This document shows, piece by piece, positions 25,201-36,860 of a stretch of DNA of 64,000 nt. Made by a program: the position numbers and the translations under genes. Source of the DNA: Monarcha castaneiventris obscurior (Eukaryota; Chordata; Aves; Passeriformes; Monarchidae); the NCBI GenBank assembly GCA_026261815.1, contig JAMPIT010000230.1, positions 7,439,001 to 7,503,000 of the forward strand, read 5' to 3'. The notes below the pieces were generated by a model that was not told the origin of the DNA, made no database searches, and saw only the letters and a list, made by a program, of their open reading frames with translations. The stretch's first letter is position 1, and each line of letters begins with the position of its first letter.

Positions 25201-27059
25201 TAAAGAAAACCATAAAGCTTTTAGGAATGCACAACTTACTTTTATGCAACTAAAATGAATATACTGAAGAATAAAACAGACTGTGTAAATTCAGGAAGCT
25301 GCTTCTCTACAGATGTCCATGCAAAAGTCATGTGTACATACAAAGAAACAAAAAACTCCTCATTTTTCTTTCTCTATGTAACTTTAGGTCAGACAGATTT
25401 TTTTTTTTTTTCACTTTGTGCATTTTTTTCTGTAAAAACAACATAGCAGCTTTACATACAACAATGTATGTTCAGAAATGTAAGAGGGCTGAAGGATTAA
25501 CAGATTAAGCAAAATAAAAGGAAGTATTAAGACAAAAGAGAAGAAACAAGCAGCAACAATATTGTGAAGTGAGAGATTGTTCTACCCAATACCAGCAATG
25601 GTAAACATCCACCATCAATAAAAGAACTCCTGGGACCTACTAACACTGCACTAATGGAACATTAATGGGCCTTGCACAGACCTCTCATCTGCAAGGACCT
25701 TCATTGCACAGACAAGACACATCATGAAAACTCAAAGTTCTCATTGTATAATCTGTGGCAGAGACGACCTTTACGGATTTTTTTTAAAATATGTGTAAAA
25801 TGTTTTACAGAATACACTATAGGCATATTTCTTCAAAATGCCATCAACCAATGCTGAAAATTCACCATCTTCAAAACGAAAGCCAGATACACATAAGGAA
25901 AGAAAAACTATTTCCAATAAAAAGATTACAGGCAGTAAAATATGTATATAAACCAGAAGTCAGTTACACCCTTCTGAGGAAACTCAGAAGGGCAGCGTAT
26001 ATCCTGCAGCAGGGCAGCGTCCATCCCCCCGAGCCCCCCCAGCAGCACCCCCAGCCAGAGCAGCCTGGCATGGGGACCTAGTTAAACGTGCCCAGCAGCA
26101 TTCTTCGAATGCAATGGGATGTGGCCAGATGGCTTGAAGGCATGTCTAGAATCCAGCAATTCTGCTGGAACCAGAAAATACCCTCTTCTGAGTGGCACAT
26201 AGTGATCTCAACTGATCCAGAGAGAAGAAGGGCTACTGGAGTACAAAAAAAGCCTTTCCCACCAGTTATTATCCTGTAATACGATGTATTTTTTCCACAC
26301 TTTGGGAAGTACTCCCTATTCAGGGAAGCGGCATGGCAGCTGCTATTAAAATTTGACCTCTGTGATATTAAGATAATAGTTTTTGACATAGCCATACTAA
26401 ATGTCATTCCTCATTCTTCCATGTCACTACCAGTAAATCAATACCAGAAACTAATTTATTGCTGGCAGAAAAGTCCTCCTGTCTTTTGACTGACATAAAT
26501 TAACGAGCTAAATAACATGAAATTACCTGAAGTCAACTGCTATTTGCATTAGTCCTGCAGAGGTCACAAAGCAGATGGAATGCATACCTGGCAAAGTCCC
26601 ATACCAATGGCAAAGTTTAGTTTACATGTAAAATATAAAGCAGGCTATTTTTATTACAAGGGGTTTTACATTCCTCCTCTGTTTCAACAGGCTGGTCCTG
26701 CTCTGGCCTCACCAGGGCTACACTGACACTGCTGCACTCAAGAGGGTGATGTGTGAGAAAGAAAAAAAGCATAAAATGCATAGCTGAGGGCTAAAGCTTG
26801 GGGGAAAAAGACAACAAGAAGAACAAACAAACCAACCAAAAAAATCCAATAATGTTGCAAAGGATTGGCAGCATTCCGCTGAATTAGAGCTGAAGCTCCC
26901 ACTTGCAACTTGGCTGTCTGTAAATAGCAGAGCAGCTACGCCAGGCAGCCAATGGAGGCTTTCTCACAGTCACCATACACTGCCCAAGCTGCAAAAAATC
27001 AAACCCTTTTCCTGCAGCTTTGCTGACCACCAAGGACTTTCCAGCCAATTGTCAAGTAC
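22280..27059. other. Unique noncoding sequence
   Basis: No supported gene. An open frame at 23542-23865 (plus, 107 codons) ends in a lysine-rich tail but matches nothing I recognise. Near 26 kb there is a perfect 10-bp hairpin, a 22-bp-spaced repeat of agggcagcgt and a C-rich tract. The remainder is A+T-rich sequence in which nothing stands out. Confidence 0.6.
25969..26056. repeat. Mini-hairpin, short duplication and C-rich tract
   Basis: A perfect inverted repeat has cccttctgag at 25969-25978, a GAAA loop, and ctcagaaggg at 25983-25992. It overlaps a spaced duplication of agggcagcgt (25989-25998 and 26011-26020, 22-bp period), followed by a C-rich tract at 26021-26056. Three small rearrangement-type signatures lie within 90 bp. 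No protein or RNA gene is implied. Confidence 0.75.
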
Positions 27060-27320
27060 AATCCTTCCCAGTGGGATAATAAACACTACATCCCCCACCC
27101 CCACCCCCCTCCGGAGCCTTAAATATCCATTTTTATATAAAAACAGAGGAGCTGTTTTGCATCAGGTGACTGCCCGAGTTGTTTGGAGGAGCGTATGACA
27201 GTCTCGAGGCTACGAAAGGAGCCTTCACGCCCACTGCCTGTCCCTAATTAAGGCGAAATAAGTGCTCCTGTCACGTACGCCCCAGCCACACAAAGAACTC
27301 CAGTATGACGTAGAAGACAG
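27060..27320. promoter_or_regulatory. Candidate promoter or enhancer with retained CpGs
   Basis: About ten CpG dinucleotides lie between 27110 and 27320, whereas the surrounding kilobases are CpG-poor. Recognisable motif-like strings follow in order: a C-rich tract at 27091-27113 (CCCCACCC-type, a binding site for SP/KLF factors in general), a TATA-like TATATAAAAA at 27134-27143, CAGGTG (an E-box form) shortly after, TAATTA at 27245-27250, CACGTACG near 27272, and TGACGTA (a CRE-like half site) at 27306-27312. Such spacing would be compatible with a plus-strand core promoter, but no supported exon follows. The assignment is inference from composition and motifs only. Confidence 0.35.
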
Positions 27321-30300
27321 CATGCACAGATGAAAGGGAAATTTAAAAGGCAGCACAGCCCTCATTTTCTTACTAGCACCATCAAAAAGGAAGGAAGAAA
27401 CAGTGTCAAAGAGCAGCGGCATTTAGAGGCAGAGATCCCCAAAACAATACTTTTCTAATGAAAGACCTGCAGGTCCAAAAACTCCTTGGCTCCCTGCAAA
27501 TATTTTGGTTTAGTACATGCTGTTGCATTACCCCACAAAACATCCCCCAACCTTTCTTTTTTTCCCTGTGTAAGTTCAAAACAGCTGATAGAAAATTCAA
27601 CCATTTTCTTTTTTTTTTTTTAACTAAACCTCAAATTGAAGGATTCTGGCATACTAATGCATTTCAAAACAGGAATGTTGCAAGCAGAAATGGAACTCAT
27701 GCTTTGACGTTAGCATGGAAGCATTCCTACCTAAAAGAAAAGAAGCTTCTGCGTTGATTTAGCAAGCACTTGCTTTCACATTATTAAATTACGATTTTGT
27801 CTATGCAGAAATTCTTTTGTATCCTGAGGAACAGCTTGTTACATCTACCTACATCAGCTGACCAAACCTGCAAGTCCTTGGTGATTGCACAGCCTTTGTT
27901 AAACTATATATAATCACAGTTAGGTATTTTGGCATAACATCCCAGAAGTAAATGTAGAGAGGAGACTTGTATACTTTCACAGATTACTACATTTTCTGTA
28001 GCCATTCACTGACACTTTATTTCCATGTCTTTGACATGCAGCATTTTCACCCTGAGGAGCACCAGCATTTGCTGCCACCTGAGTAAAGTTTCCCAGCTTC
28101 CTTCAAAAGTTAAAGGTTGCATTCCAGGGTTTTGTTTCTGCTTAAAATAAGTCGGTTTTGAGCTGTTCCCTTAAAAGAGAACTGGGAAGTTAAAGGGATT
28201 TTTCTCCACCTGAGGCCCAGACAAATCCATGTATATAAATCTAGAGGCTCCTCAGAAGAATCATCTCTGCATCAAAAGGGGTGAAGGACCTGACACACTG
28301 CACACAAGCCTACAGAAATTATGCAGTCCTTCAGCAGCTTTATATGAGCTGGAGAAAAAGTACAAAAGAAGGGGAAAAAACCAAATAAAAGCATGATTCC
28401 AGGCCAGGAAAGGCAGAAGCAGGAGAGAGGGGCCCCTGAAATGACACCCAGCACCACGCAGTGATGGAATGGAAGCTGAAGGAGAAGAGGCTGCCACCTG
28501 CGTGAACATGAAGAAGGATTTAAAAAATCGTTCTATCTCATATGTTAAAGTTGAAAAGCATCAGCTCTCACTCCTAGTGCAGGTCCCATGCGCCATCACC
28601 ACCAAAACCCTCCCCAGACAACTATATCCAGAGCAATGTTTTTTCTGTGGAGCAAATTAAAAACGGAACCTGAAGCACTGCTGCCTGCAAGCTGGAAATA
28701 CAGAAAACACAAATATACTGGTTGTGGCTTTTTCACCAGCACAAACCATCCTACAGATATTCAGTGGGGTAACCATGTGTAGGCAAACCTTGAAAAAGAT
28801 CTAGTTAATTTTAGCTCGGGAGAATCAACTTCCACCCCAAGCAATTGCATGCTGCTCCATAACCTTTTTCCCTCATGGTTTTCACATTTTTTTTCCAGCT
28901 CCGTCTGCATGAAAGTAGCCTTAATCCCCCATGCTTCCTAACTGCCCCATTAAATACAAGTTATTCTACAAGCTTTACACATCACATAGCTTAAAAATGT
29001 CATTAAACTCAAGAGAGTTTACTGCAGGGTGCTCAGACCTGGGATGTCAGTGGCGATGTTGAGTAGGTAGTGCTAAGCAGGGCTGTGTATTAATAAATTT
29101 GTTCAGCAAGTGCTCAGTTTAAGATCCAAGTAGCAGATACATCATTCATTACTCCAAATGAAATCACCGACAGAACTTAAAAGTATATGCAAGACTTGTC
29201 CAACAGAAAGCAGAATATAGACTGTTACTTGCCCTTCATGCTAAATTAATAATCTGCACAATTAAATGCTTGCAATTAACAGCCATTTATTATTTTTGCA
29301 GCGTGTTTCTGTAATTGCTAATGTAGTATAAAAATCATGAAAACTGTCTGGGGGTTCATTTGGGAAATTTATTAAAATTTTACACTGCCTTACAACAAGT
29401 ACCACCAAAATGGAACAATGTCTACAGGAAAAAACTACAGACATTTAATTACTGAGCAAGGTTTTAATCAAACCTTTCTATTTTCCTTCATGGTAACAAA
29501 AGAGATGTTTTGGCACGGGGCCAGAAAATAACTGTAAATTTGCATGTTCTTTGCTTCCGAAGAAAAGAGGTTAAAAATTCATCTTTAGCTCGATGTAGTA
29601 ATTATTTAAAATCTCTGACATGAACTGTTGAAAAGTCAAATGTATTTAAAATTTAAATATGAAACAAGGAAAAAATGGGATAACAATGAAAAAGGACCAC
29701 TTCTCCACAGGCTCTTTATGGATTAGCATTTTTCATAACATCAGGCAAACAGATTCCTAAAATACAGTATGGTTTTCAAAGCCCCACAGCTCATCTCTCT
29801 GGGTCCTGCAGCCAGCCCAACCCAGCGCAGAAAGGCTTGGAACAAATTCTGCACACCTGGGACTTCCAGTCAAGGAGTTTCCAAGTGAAACATAAAAACT
29901 TCTGCATTTCTTCAGTTGTGGAGCATTTTAACTCCTTGGCAAAGTTGGAGAAACCTTTCCCAAAACAGGAATGGTCTAAACGCTATTGCCTAATTATACA
30001 ATATACTGAAATCCATGACCGTGTAAGTGATCCGCTGACATTTAGTCACACACACAGATTCAGCCACATCTGGCCTGCAACACTGAATTCTTCCATCTGC
30101 AGCTTCTGCTTAAAAAAATGTATGAACTAAGCCAACTGCAAAGCTCTATTCTGCAGACACTGTCAGTAGTTCAGACCTCCTCCATCCCACAAACACAGAT
30201 GATGGTCCTAACTGCCATAGGGCATAGAAATAAGGTTCGAAAACTTCCTAGAGAAAGAAACTTGCATGAAGAATTTGCAGTGTTTTCTATGCTTTTTAAA

Positions 30301-33300
30301 GTATACAGATTTAGTCTAAGTACCATTCTATTTTTCCATTCTTGCATCACCAAGGTAACATCATTAATCTTTGGGGTTTTTAATTAAATTGGTTTTTTTT
30401 AGAAAAGAAGTTAATCTTTCTCAAAGTAGGGCAACGAGGTAGAATATCTTAAGAAAAAATAAGAGAAAAATTTGTGTAGCATCATAACAACTTCAGTTTG
30501 TACAATTTTTCACAATCACTGTGCACACATTGATCAGAAAGATTTCAAATAATTCAAATAAAGGTTACATTATAACAAATGTAACACATATCAAGAACAC
30601 AAAACCAATAACTTTGAAAACAAAGCTCTAAGCTGTAACCTGAGTTCTGAAAGAAAAGGAAATCAGCCAAAGTAGCATTACAGCAATTACCTTTAATACA
30701 CTTCCATCTCCCAGAAACCTCCAGCAGTTACACCTTGTGCATTCAAGTGAGTTATCTCCACTCTCACAACTAATTTACAGAAGTGACTGAGGCTCTCTTG
30801 GGTGGGAAGAGACTCATTCTCACAGATAATTTTGTTCCACTACTGCACATTAACAGGTTTTGTACATTTAAATGTAGAAAAAAACCTCTGCTCTTTAGGA
30901 AAGACAGCCTATGTGAGTCAATCTCTCAGCTGGATGTGTGCAGTAAATTAAGCGTGCAGATCATCATGGTGAGCAACCTCTGTGGGCAGCACACATCCCT
31001 CCACTCCAGGAGACACCTGTCTTCCTTCAGAGGAGCTTTCCACTCCCAGTCTTAACTCTCCTCCTCATTTCTGTGCAGAAACACCATCATTTGGTTGCTC
31101 CCCTGCCCTACTTACTCAATAGTGCATCTTTTCCTTCTGGAAGCAACTTAAAACTACTGCTAAGAAGCTAAAAACAAGACAAAGAATGCTCTATACAAAT
31201 TGCAACTGAAAAAGTTACTTGGAATTAAAAATAAGACAGATTTTCTAAGTTTTCTACTGTATCTGCAAAATGGAATGCTTACATTCCATGAACAGGAAAC
31301 TGGCTGCAGTTTAAAATAACAATACTGGAAAAAAAGTAAGAGCTGAAGAAGCAGAAGACCGAGCAGAAAGAGTTAAATCTGCAATGCTTTAGAAAAGCAC
31401 ACATGAACTGCAAGAGAGCCACCCTGACAGAGGCCATAATGCTCCAGGATGGTATTCCTGCTCCACCACTGGCACCAGCAGAGGAAGATGCTTAAGCTCG
31501 TGCTTAAGCCCTCAGCTGACCCTGGTAGCTGCAGTTATCAGTTTGACAGCCTGCCATTCCAATTCAGCAGACAACAGCCAAGCACAAGCACTATATTCAC
31601 ATGCTTAAAATTAGTTGTGCTCAAGTGCTTCAAGGTATTGGTTCCACATCCCATCTCATTGTTTAATTAAACCATCACGTTGCTCAGGTCATTGGTATTT
31701 TTGAGCACCACAGAAGGTTTAAATGACTGTCATAGCTTGCTCCTCTGTTCCTAAAAATACAGCAGGAAGATGTTTTAAAATTACAAAATGTTATGAACTA
31801 TTTTGATGCATTTAGCAGTTCTCACTATTTCAGCTAATTGCTGTCAACTGAGTCTGAGTGTATCTGCCAGCCAAACTGATAGCAGATATCAAGGCACCAC
31901 GGAAAATGTTCCTGCACTGCATGCTGCTATGGATGGTATGTATGTGTGGCACTGTGACACCTCACGTGGTTAGATAGGACAAGTCAGTATATTTAAAGGT
32001 GTTAGAAGTTAATACATGTGCCAAACATCACGTGGTGGTCTCTTTCTTTGGCTGGCTTAGCTGTGGTGAAGCCATCTTGCCTAAGAAACAGCTCGATTTA
32101 AAGTTCTGCTTTGCACCTTGGCACGGCCTAAACTTCTGTAGTTCCTGTTCATTCCTGTGTAAATTTATTCCTGCAAGTTCAAAAGACACAGATGTCTGTT
32201 GGTGGGGGAGATAAGTATAGTCTAAATCAGAGCTCATGATTGCTGCTCTAGCACTGGATCAGGAATGAAATGCCATCAATCACAAAACCTGCATGCTTCC
32301 AGCTTAACCTCCTGTAGGATCCAGTCCTTTCCTTCCTGAGCAGGCAACAAATCAAAAATCACAGGGTCCTCACTTCCCTGATTAAAACATATTTCATCAA
32401 AACACACTGAATCTAAACACCAGGATTTAAAGGTGATATCAACAGTTCATTGCAATTGGAATGGGGGTGAAATTGGATCAGAGCACACTGGGGAGCTGGT
32501 TGTGTAATGGCTGTGTGCTACCAAGTTGTGCATACCTATATTCAGGTCATTTTGTGCTTTCTAAACCCCATAAAAGATTTTTTTGTTGTTGTTTTTCTAA
32601 CTTGGAGCATATAAATGGAAGTTTATAATAGGATTTAGCAATTTAGAAGAAAGTATAGTCAGGTGTGTGCTCCCTTTATAAGAAACTGGTTTTGGCTTTG
32701 TTACTACATATTTCCATTTCATAAATTTTACTGAAGATTTCTTCAATGAAAGACCCTATTGAAGCAAAAAATTCTATTTAGAAATGTTTACTAAAATTGT
32801 ATTTTGCTGTCATGCTTTCACACACTACACCAGTAAAATATAATCACACCTTCTCCCAGCACTACTTAAGTTTCTAAAGCAATCCTTCAGAATGAGGACA
32901 TTTCTTTTGATTGCTTTTTGCCCAGAATAAATATGAAAGCTGCTTAAGAGCTTAGAATTGCAAAACACTTGGTGCACTTCTACCAAGATCTTTTGAAGAT
33001 GAAGGTGGGCTGGCTGAGTCTGCTGCCCTGAGCCAGCCAAATGTCAGGCGACTCTACCTGAGTGCGGAGTAGCCACGTCACTGCTGTGTGTCACAGAACA
33101 CCTCCAGCTGCCCTGGCAGGCAGGGAGTACAGCCAGCAGAGCCCCATCCTGCACCCCCAACACACCCCCATGAAGCAGTTCTCCTCTAAAATCTATTACT
33201 AATAGTTATTGCCCTGCAAAGGCATTCCTTAGCTTACACTTCCCACTCAGAAATGAAAACCAAATTTCTTCTCTTCCACTGCTAAGCAAAGTTTTAGCAA

Positions 33301-36300
33301 AAAAAAAAAAAAAAACAAAACAAACCCACCCAACAATGAAACCATATGCGGAGCAGAAGAACGGACCACAAACATTTTTTCTTAGTTCAGGATATCTAAA
33401 AGATCAATGGGACATAAATTATTTGTGAGTCGAGCTATTTCTGTAAACTCTACTGAATGTTACATCAAAGGCAAAGCAAAAAGCCCATAACAAGCAGTTC
33501 AAAATCATTTCCCCTAACCTCCTTCAGTCACTGAATTCTCAGGTGTTTCTTCTAATGGAAATAAAAATATTTCTATTTGCGTCATTTCCAAACTGATGTT
33601 CATGATTTAAACTCATCACTCCTTACGTATTCAAGGTGACTCCAAAGTGTCATGATATTTTCTGTGTATGCTGCAACACGCAGGCACTGTGTGGGTTATT
33701 AAAAATGCTATGTATGCATTCCTTTATTACATCTTTACTTCATTTTGCTTTAAAATTACTTTTTATTTTACAGGATGCTGTTCTCAGATATAGCCACAGC
33801 TACATAATTTTGCAACACAAGCTCCAAGAAGCAGCTTTCAAAATACAAAGCAAAGGGCAAGCCACTAGGCTAAAGTTTACTAGAAGACATTAATTTTATG
33901 GAAAACAATGAAAACGGGTGGAAAAAACACTTCTTTGTGTACAACAGATTTGACATGACAGAAGTAAACATTCCTGACCCTTCCTCATGCAAATCCTTTG
34001 CCTGCCTAGAATCTCAGTGTTAGAGGCATTTCCAGAGATTAATGGAAAACCCAGTTCATACAAACTGTGACTCTCCCTCTGCAGGGCCCACAACACCTAG
34101 TGCAGGGTTCTCAGATTTAAATAAGGATGTGACCAGCATCTCTCCTCTGGCAGAGGGAAATTACATATCAAGTATTACAATGTTCCCCCTTCTTTTTTCC
34201 TAAAACAACTTTAAAAATAACTGCACACTAGTAATTTGAATGAAAAGCAAGCAAGTTACCCTGGAGAAAGTAAAACAGACACACAATTTTATAAGTAAAA
34301 TATATTCTCTTTTTGCGCTCAACACACTAATGTTAAAAGTAAGAATTTTGCTGTTCATGTACTTCATACACAGTAACATTACCTTAAGATAACATTTTTC
34401 TCTTATTTTTAATGATCAATAAGCAATAAGATAAAGCTATGTTTGATTTCTTCACTTGTGGTTGAAAAGGAGAGCACATTTGTTTTTAACTAGATTGTTG
34501 GCCTTTGTCAAAACTTGTTAAAGCCAATTCTGAATCCTTTCCTGCTTCTGAATGCCTCAAGGCCTTCTGTAATTAGGGTGCTGCTGGAGTGCCAAGGGGC
34601 AAAAGGAAAATTGCTGGTTTGGAGCACCTTGGACAGCCAAAGTCACTTTTGGTGGCAGTGTACAGAAAATCCATCCTCTTGCTATCTATGCTTCAAGGAA
34701 ATAACACTTTCCTAAATGTCTGAAAGAGTGCAAACTTTGACCAGCTTAGAAAAGATACAGTTAATTAGTCCTGTTGAGCTTGCTGTAAGCTGGTATTTCC
34801 AACTGCCCTGGAATGCCCTGGACGTCCACGCTGTGTCCCAAAGTGCTGTGGTACCTGTTCCTGTTTCTCCAATAAACAGTGTATTACAATTCTGGCTGTT
34901 GCCATCTGGCAATAACTGTTTGAGTCCAAATTTCACAAATCCCTGTTGTTCTTAATTATCTGGGGCCTATTCTGTAAGCATACAACTTACCATGCTGAAT
35001 AATTTGATTTACTATATCTAAATTAGATTCCTTTGACAGAAAAATCTTGGAAGTCACTGCTCAATTCAGCTCCTCAACATGTATCAGTATGCATGTTTTA
35101 AGTTATGATTAGCTGATTACAGTTGTTTTCCTTTTAACTTGTTTTAAAGTTTCACAGACAGGACCAGAAAAGTTGGAGGTAAGCTTCATCCCTTACCACT
35201 CAAGAGTTACCTCCAGCACACTCACCAGCCCAAAAAGCAGCCGAGTGCTTATCTTTAGATTTATAGTTGTATGTTTCTATTTACACTATATTTAGTAGAA
35301 AATTAACACCAGCGTTACTCAATAAACACCATTTGTACATGTGGACATTCTTGCTTTGGGGAAATTTGACTTCTCATGATGCCTGCACCCATGTAAGTGT
35401 GCACGATCACCTAAGTATCGTTTTCAATTTCAATAAAAGCATGTATATGAGGATTAGAGTGCTATGAACACTGCAGTGCAGATCTAAATAACTCAGTCTG
35501 CCAAACTAGTGTTACTATGGAAACAAAACTAATGTACTGTGACCACAGCTCTGACTGCATTACTTAAGACCATCTGGTTAAAACAAATATTTTCGTGGCA
35601 CAGTATTGTTCTTAATTGTGTACTGATCATTTTTCTTTTTTTTTTTAACATGCACAAATACATGACCTTTTTTTTGTATTACTGTACTCTGTTTAGGTTT
35701 TCACAACGTTGCACGTGATTTTAGTTATATTTAACATGCTTATGAATAAATTCACATCTATGAGTTAAACAAGATTGGATGAAGGTTAATGGTCTGAAGT
35801 TCCCTGCTCTCTTGCACTGTGTTTTAAACAAGGTATTTTTTCATATCCCTGCACCACAGCACCACTGAAGAAACACTTTACGCCATCTGTTCTCCCTGGG
35901 AACGCTGTGGTGCCGAAAAGCGAAGCTGAGCCATGAGCTCCCATCCAGCCCATCCCAGCTCCCTGACTGCACTGTGGGTGCAAAGCACCTTCCAAGTCCA
36001 TTGGCAGCTCCTCCAGCAGCTCCTTGCTAGAAAGAGTCAGAGCGCTTCCAAAGCAGTTTATTTTATTTCGAAGCATTTTTCAGAGTAATAACTCATTGCC
36101 TGTCTCCAGCCTGGGGAAATTTAATATTCTGAATTGAGATGTGTCACTGCAGATACTGTTCAGATAAGAAATCAAATGCTTTCACAGCTAAATTCAGATT
36201 TACCAGATCGTCAGCAATATCAACACAGAAAGGTGAGAACCACTTTTCCTATCTGTTTCTAAAACTGGAAGGATATTTTATTCCAGGGAAACATTAAATT

Positions 36301-36448
36301 AACGAACTAGTAAACAAGTAGATCACTTTTTCATTTCAGTGTTTCTACAGAACTGCAATATTTAGTTCCTACTTAAGAGGGAATATACATAAATGTATTA
36401 TAAATATATATCACAATATAACTAACAAACTAAATAAATACCTAAATA
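27321..36448. other. Unique noncoding sequence
   Basis: No supported gene. Items seen are a T13 run at 27609-27621, an A17 run at 33299-33315, and a low-divergence-looking A+T-rich patch at 29262-29440 that may be a conserved noncoding element. A G+C-richer patch at 35870-36060 is open on the minus strand (96 codons, 35786-36076), with a leucine/glutamate-rich start that I cannot assign. Several CpG-poor stretches contain nothing identifiable. Confidence 0.6.
33299..33315 (+). repeat. Poly-A run, about A17
   Basis: A homopolymer A run followed by an A/C-rich stretch (caaaacaaaccc). No coding remnant precedes it and no target-site duplication is visible. Confidence 0.8.
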
Positions 36449-36473
36449 GATATATAGATATATATATATATAT
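36449..36473. repeat. TA microsatellite abutting an interspersed repeat
   Basis: An interrupted TA dinucleotide tract lies immediately before the LTR-like segment that starts with ggtggggcttctcagg. Adjacency to the end of a mobile element suggests either insertion into a TA-rich site or expansion at the element boundary. Confidence 0.8.
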
Positions 36474-36860
36474 GGTGGGGCTTCTCAGGGGCTTTTTTTG
36501 ATGGTGGATTGACCCTGGCTGGATGCCAGGTGCCCACCAAAGCCTCTCTTACCACTCCTCTCATCAAATAATACAAAAAAAAAGCTCATGAGTCAAGATA
36601 ACAGCAGGGTGAGATCACTAGAGATCACTCACCAGTTACCACCACAGGCAAAGCAGACTCACCTTGGAGAAATTAGTTTAATTTATGACCAACCAAGTGA
36701 GAGCAGGGTAATGAGAGATCAAACCAAACTTAAAAACACCTTCCCTGCATCCCTCCTTCTTCCTGAGCTTAACTTCACTCCTGAATTTTTTACCTCCTCC
36801 CCCGTAGTGGCACAGGGGAACAGGGAATGGGGGTTGTGGCCAGTGTGTCCACAACAACAG
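36474..36860. mobile_element. Probable avian LTR-retrotransposon-derived repeat, fragment
   Basis: The segment includes the string gatggtggattgaccctggc and the following ggatgccaggtgcccaccaa. Further downstream are a region around gagatcactcaccagttacc and a block ending near ggggaacagggaatgggggt. From memory these occur in this order in a high-copy avian interspersed repeat that I associate with endogenous-retrovirus-type LTRs. Similarity appears to fade after about 36860. No gag, pol or env coding sequence is present, so this would be a solo or partial LTR-type remnant. Family name, orientation and exact ends cannot be fixed without a repeat library. The class assignment rests on recall, while its status as a dispersed repeat is more secure. 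Confidence 0.55.

Noticed and set aside
33250..33330. Possible retroposon tail (A17 plus A/C-rich sequence)
   Set aside because: No SINE-like promoter boxes or CR1-type end upstream; treated as a simple repeat.
35786..36076. Minus-strand 96-codon frame with a leucine/glutamate-rich start, considered as a transposase or gene remnant
   Set aside because: I could not match it to a specific family, and the resemblance is limited to a few residues.
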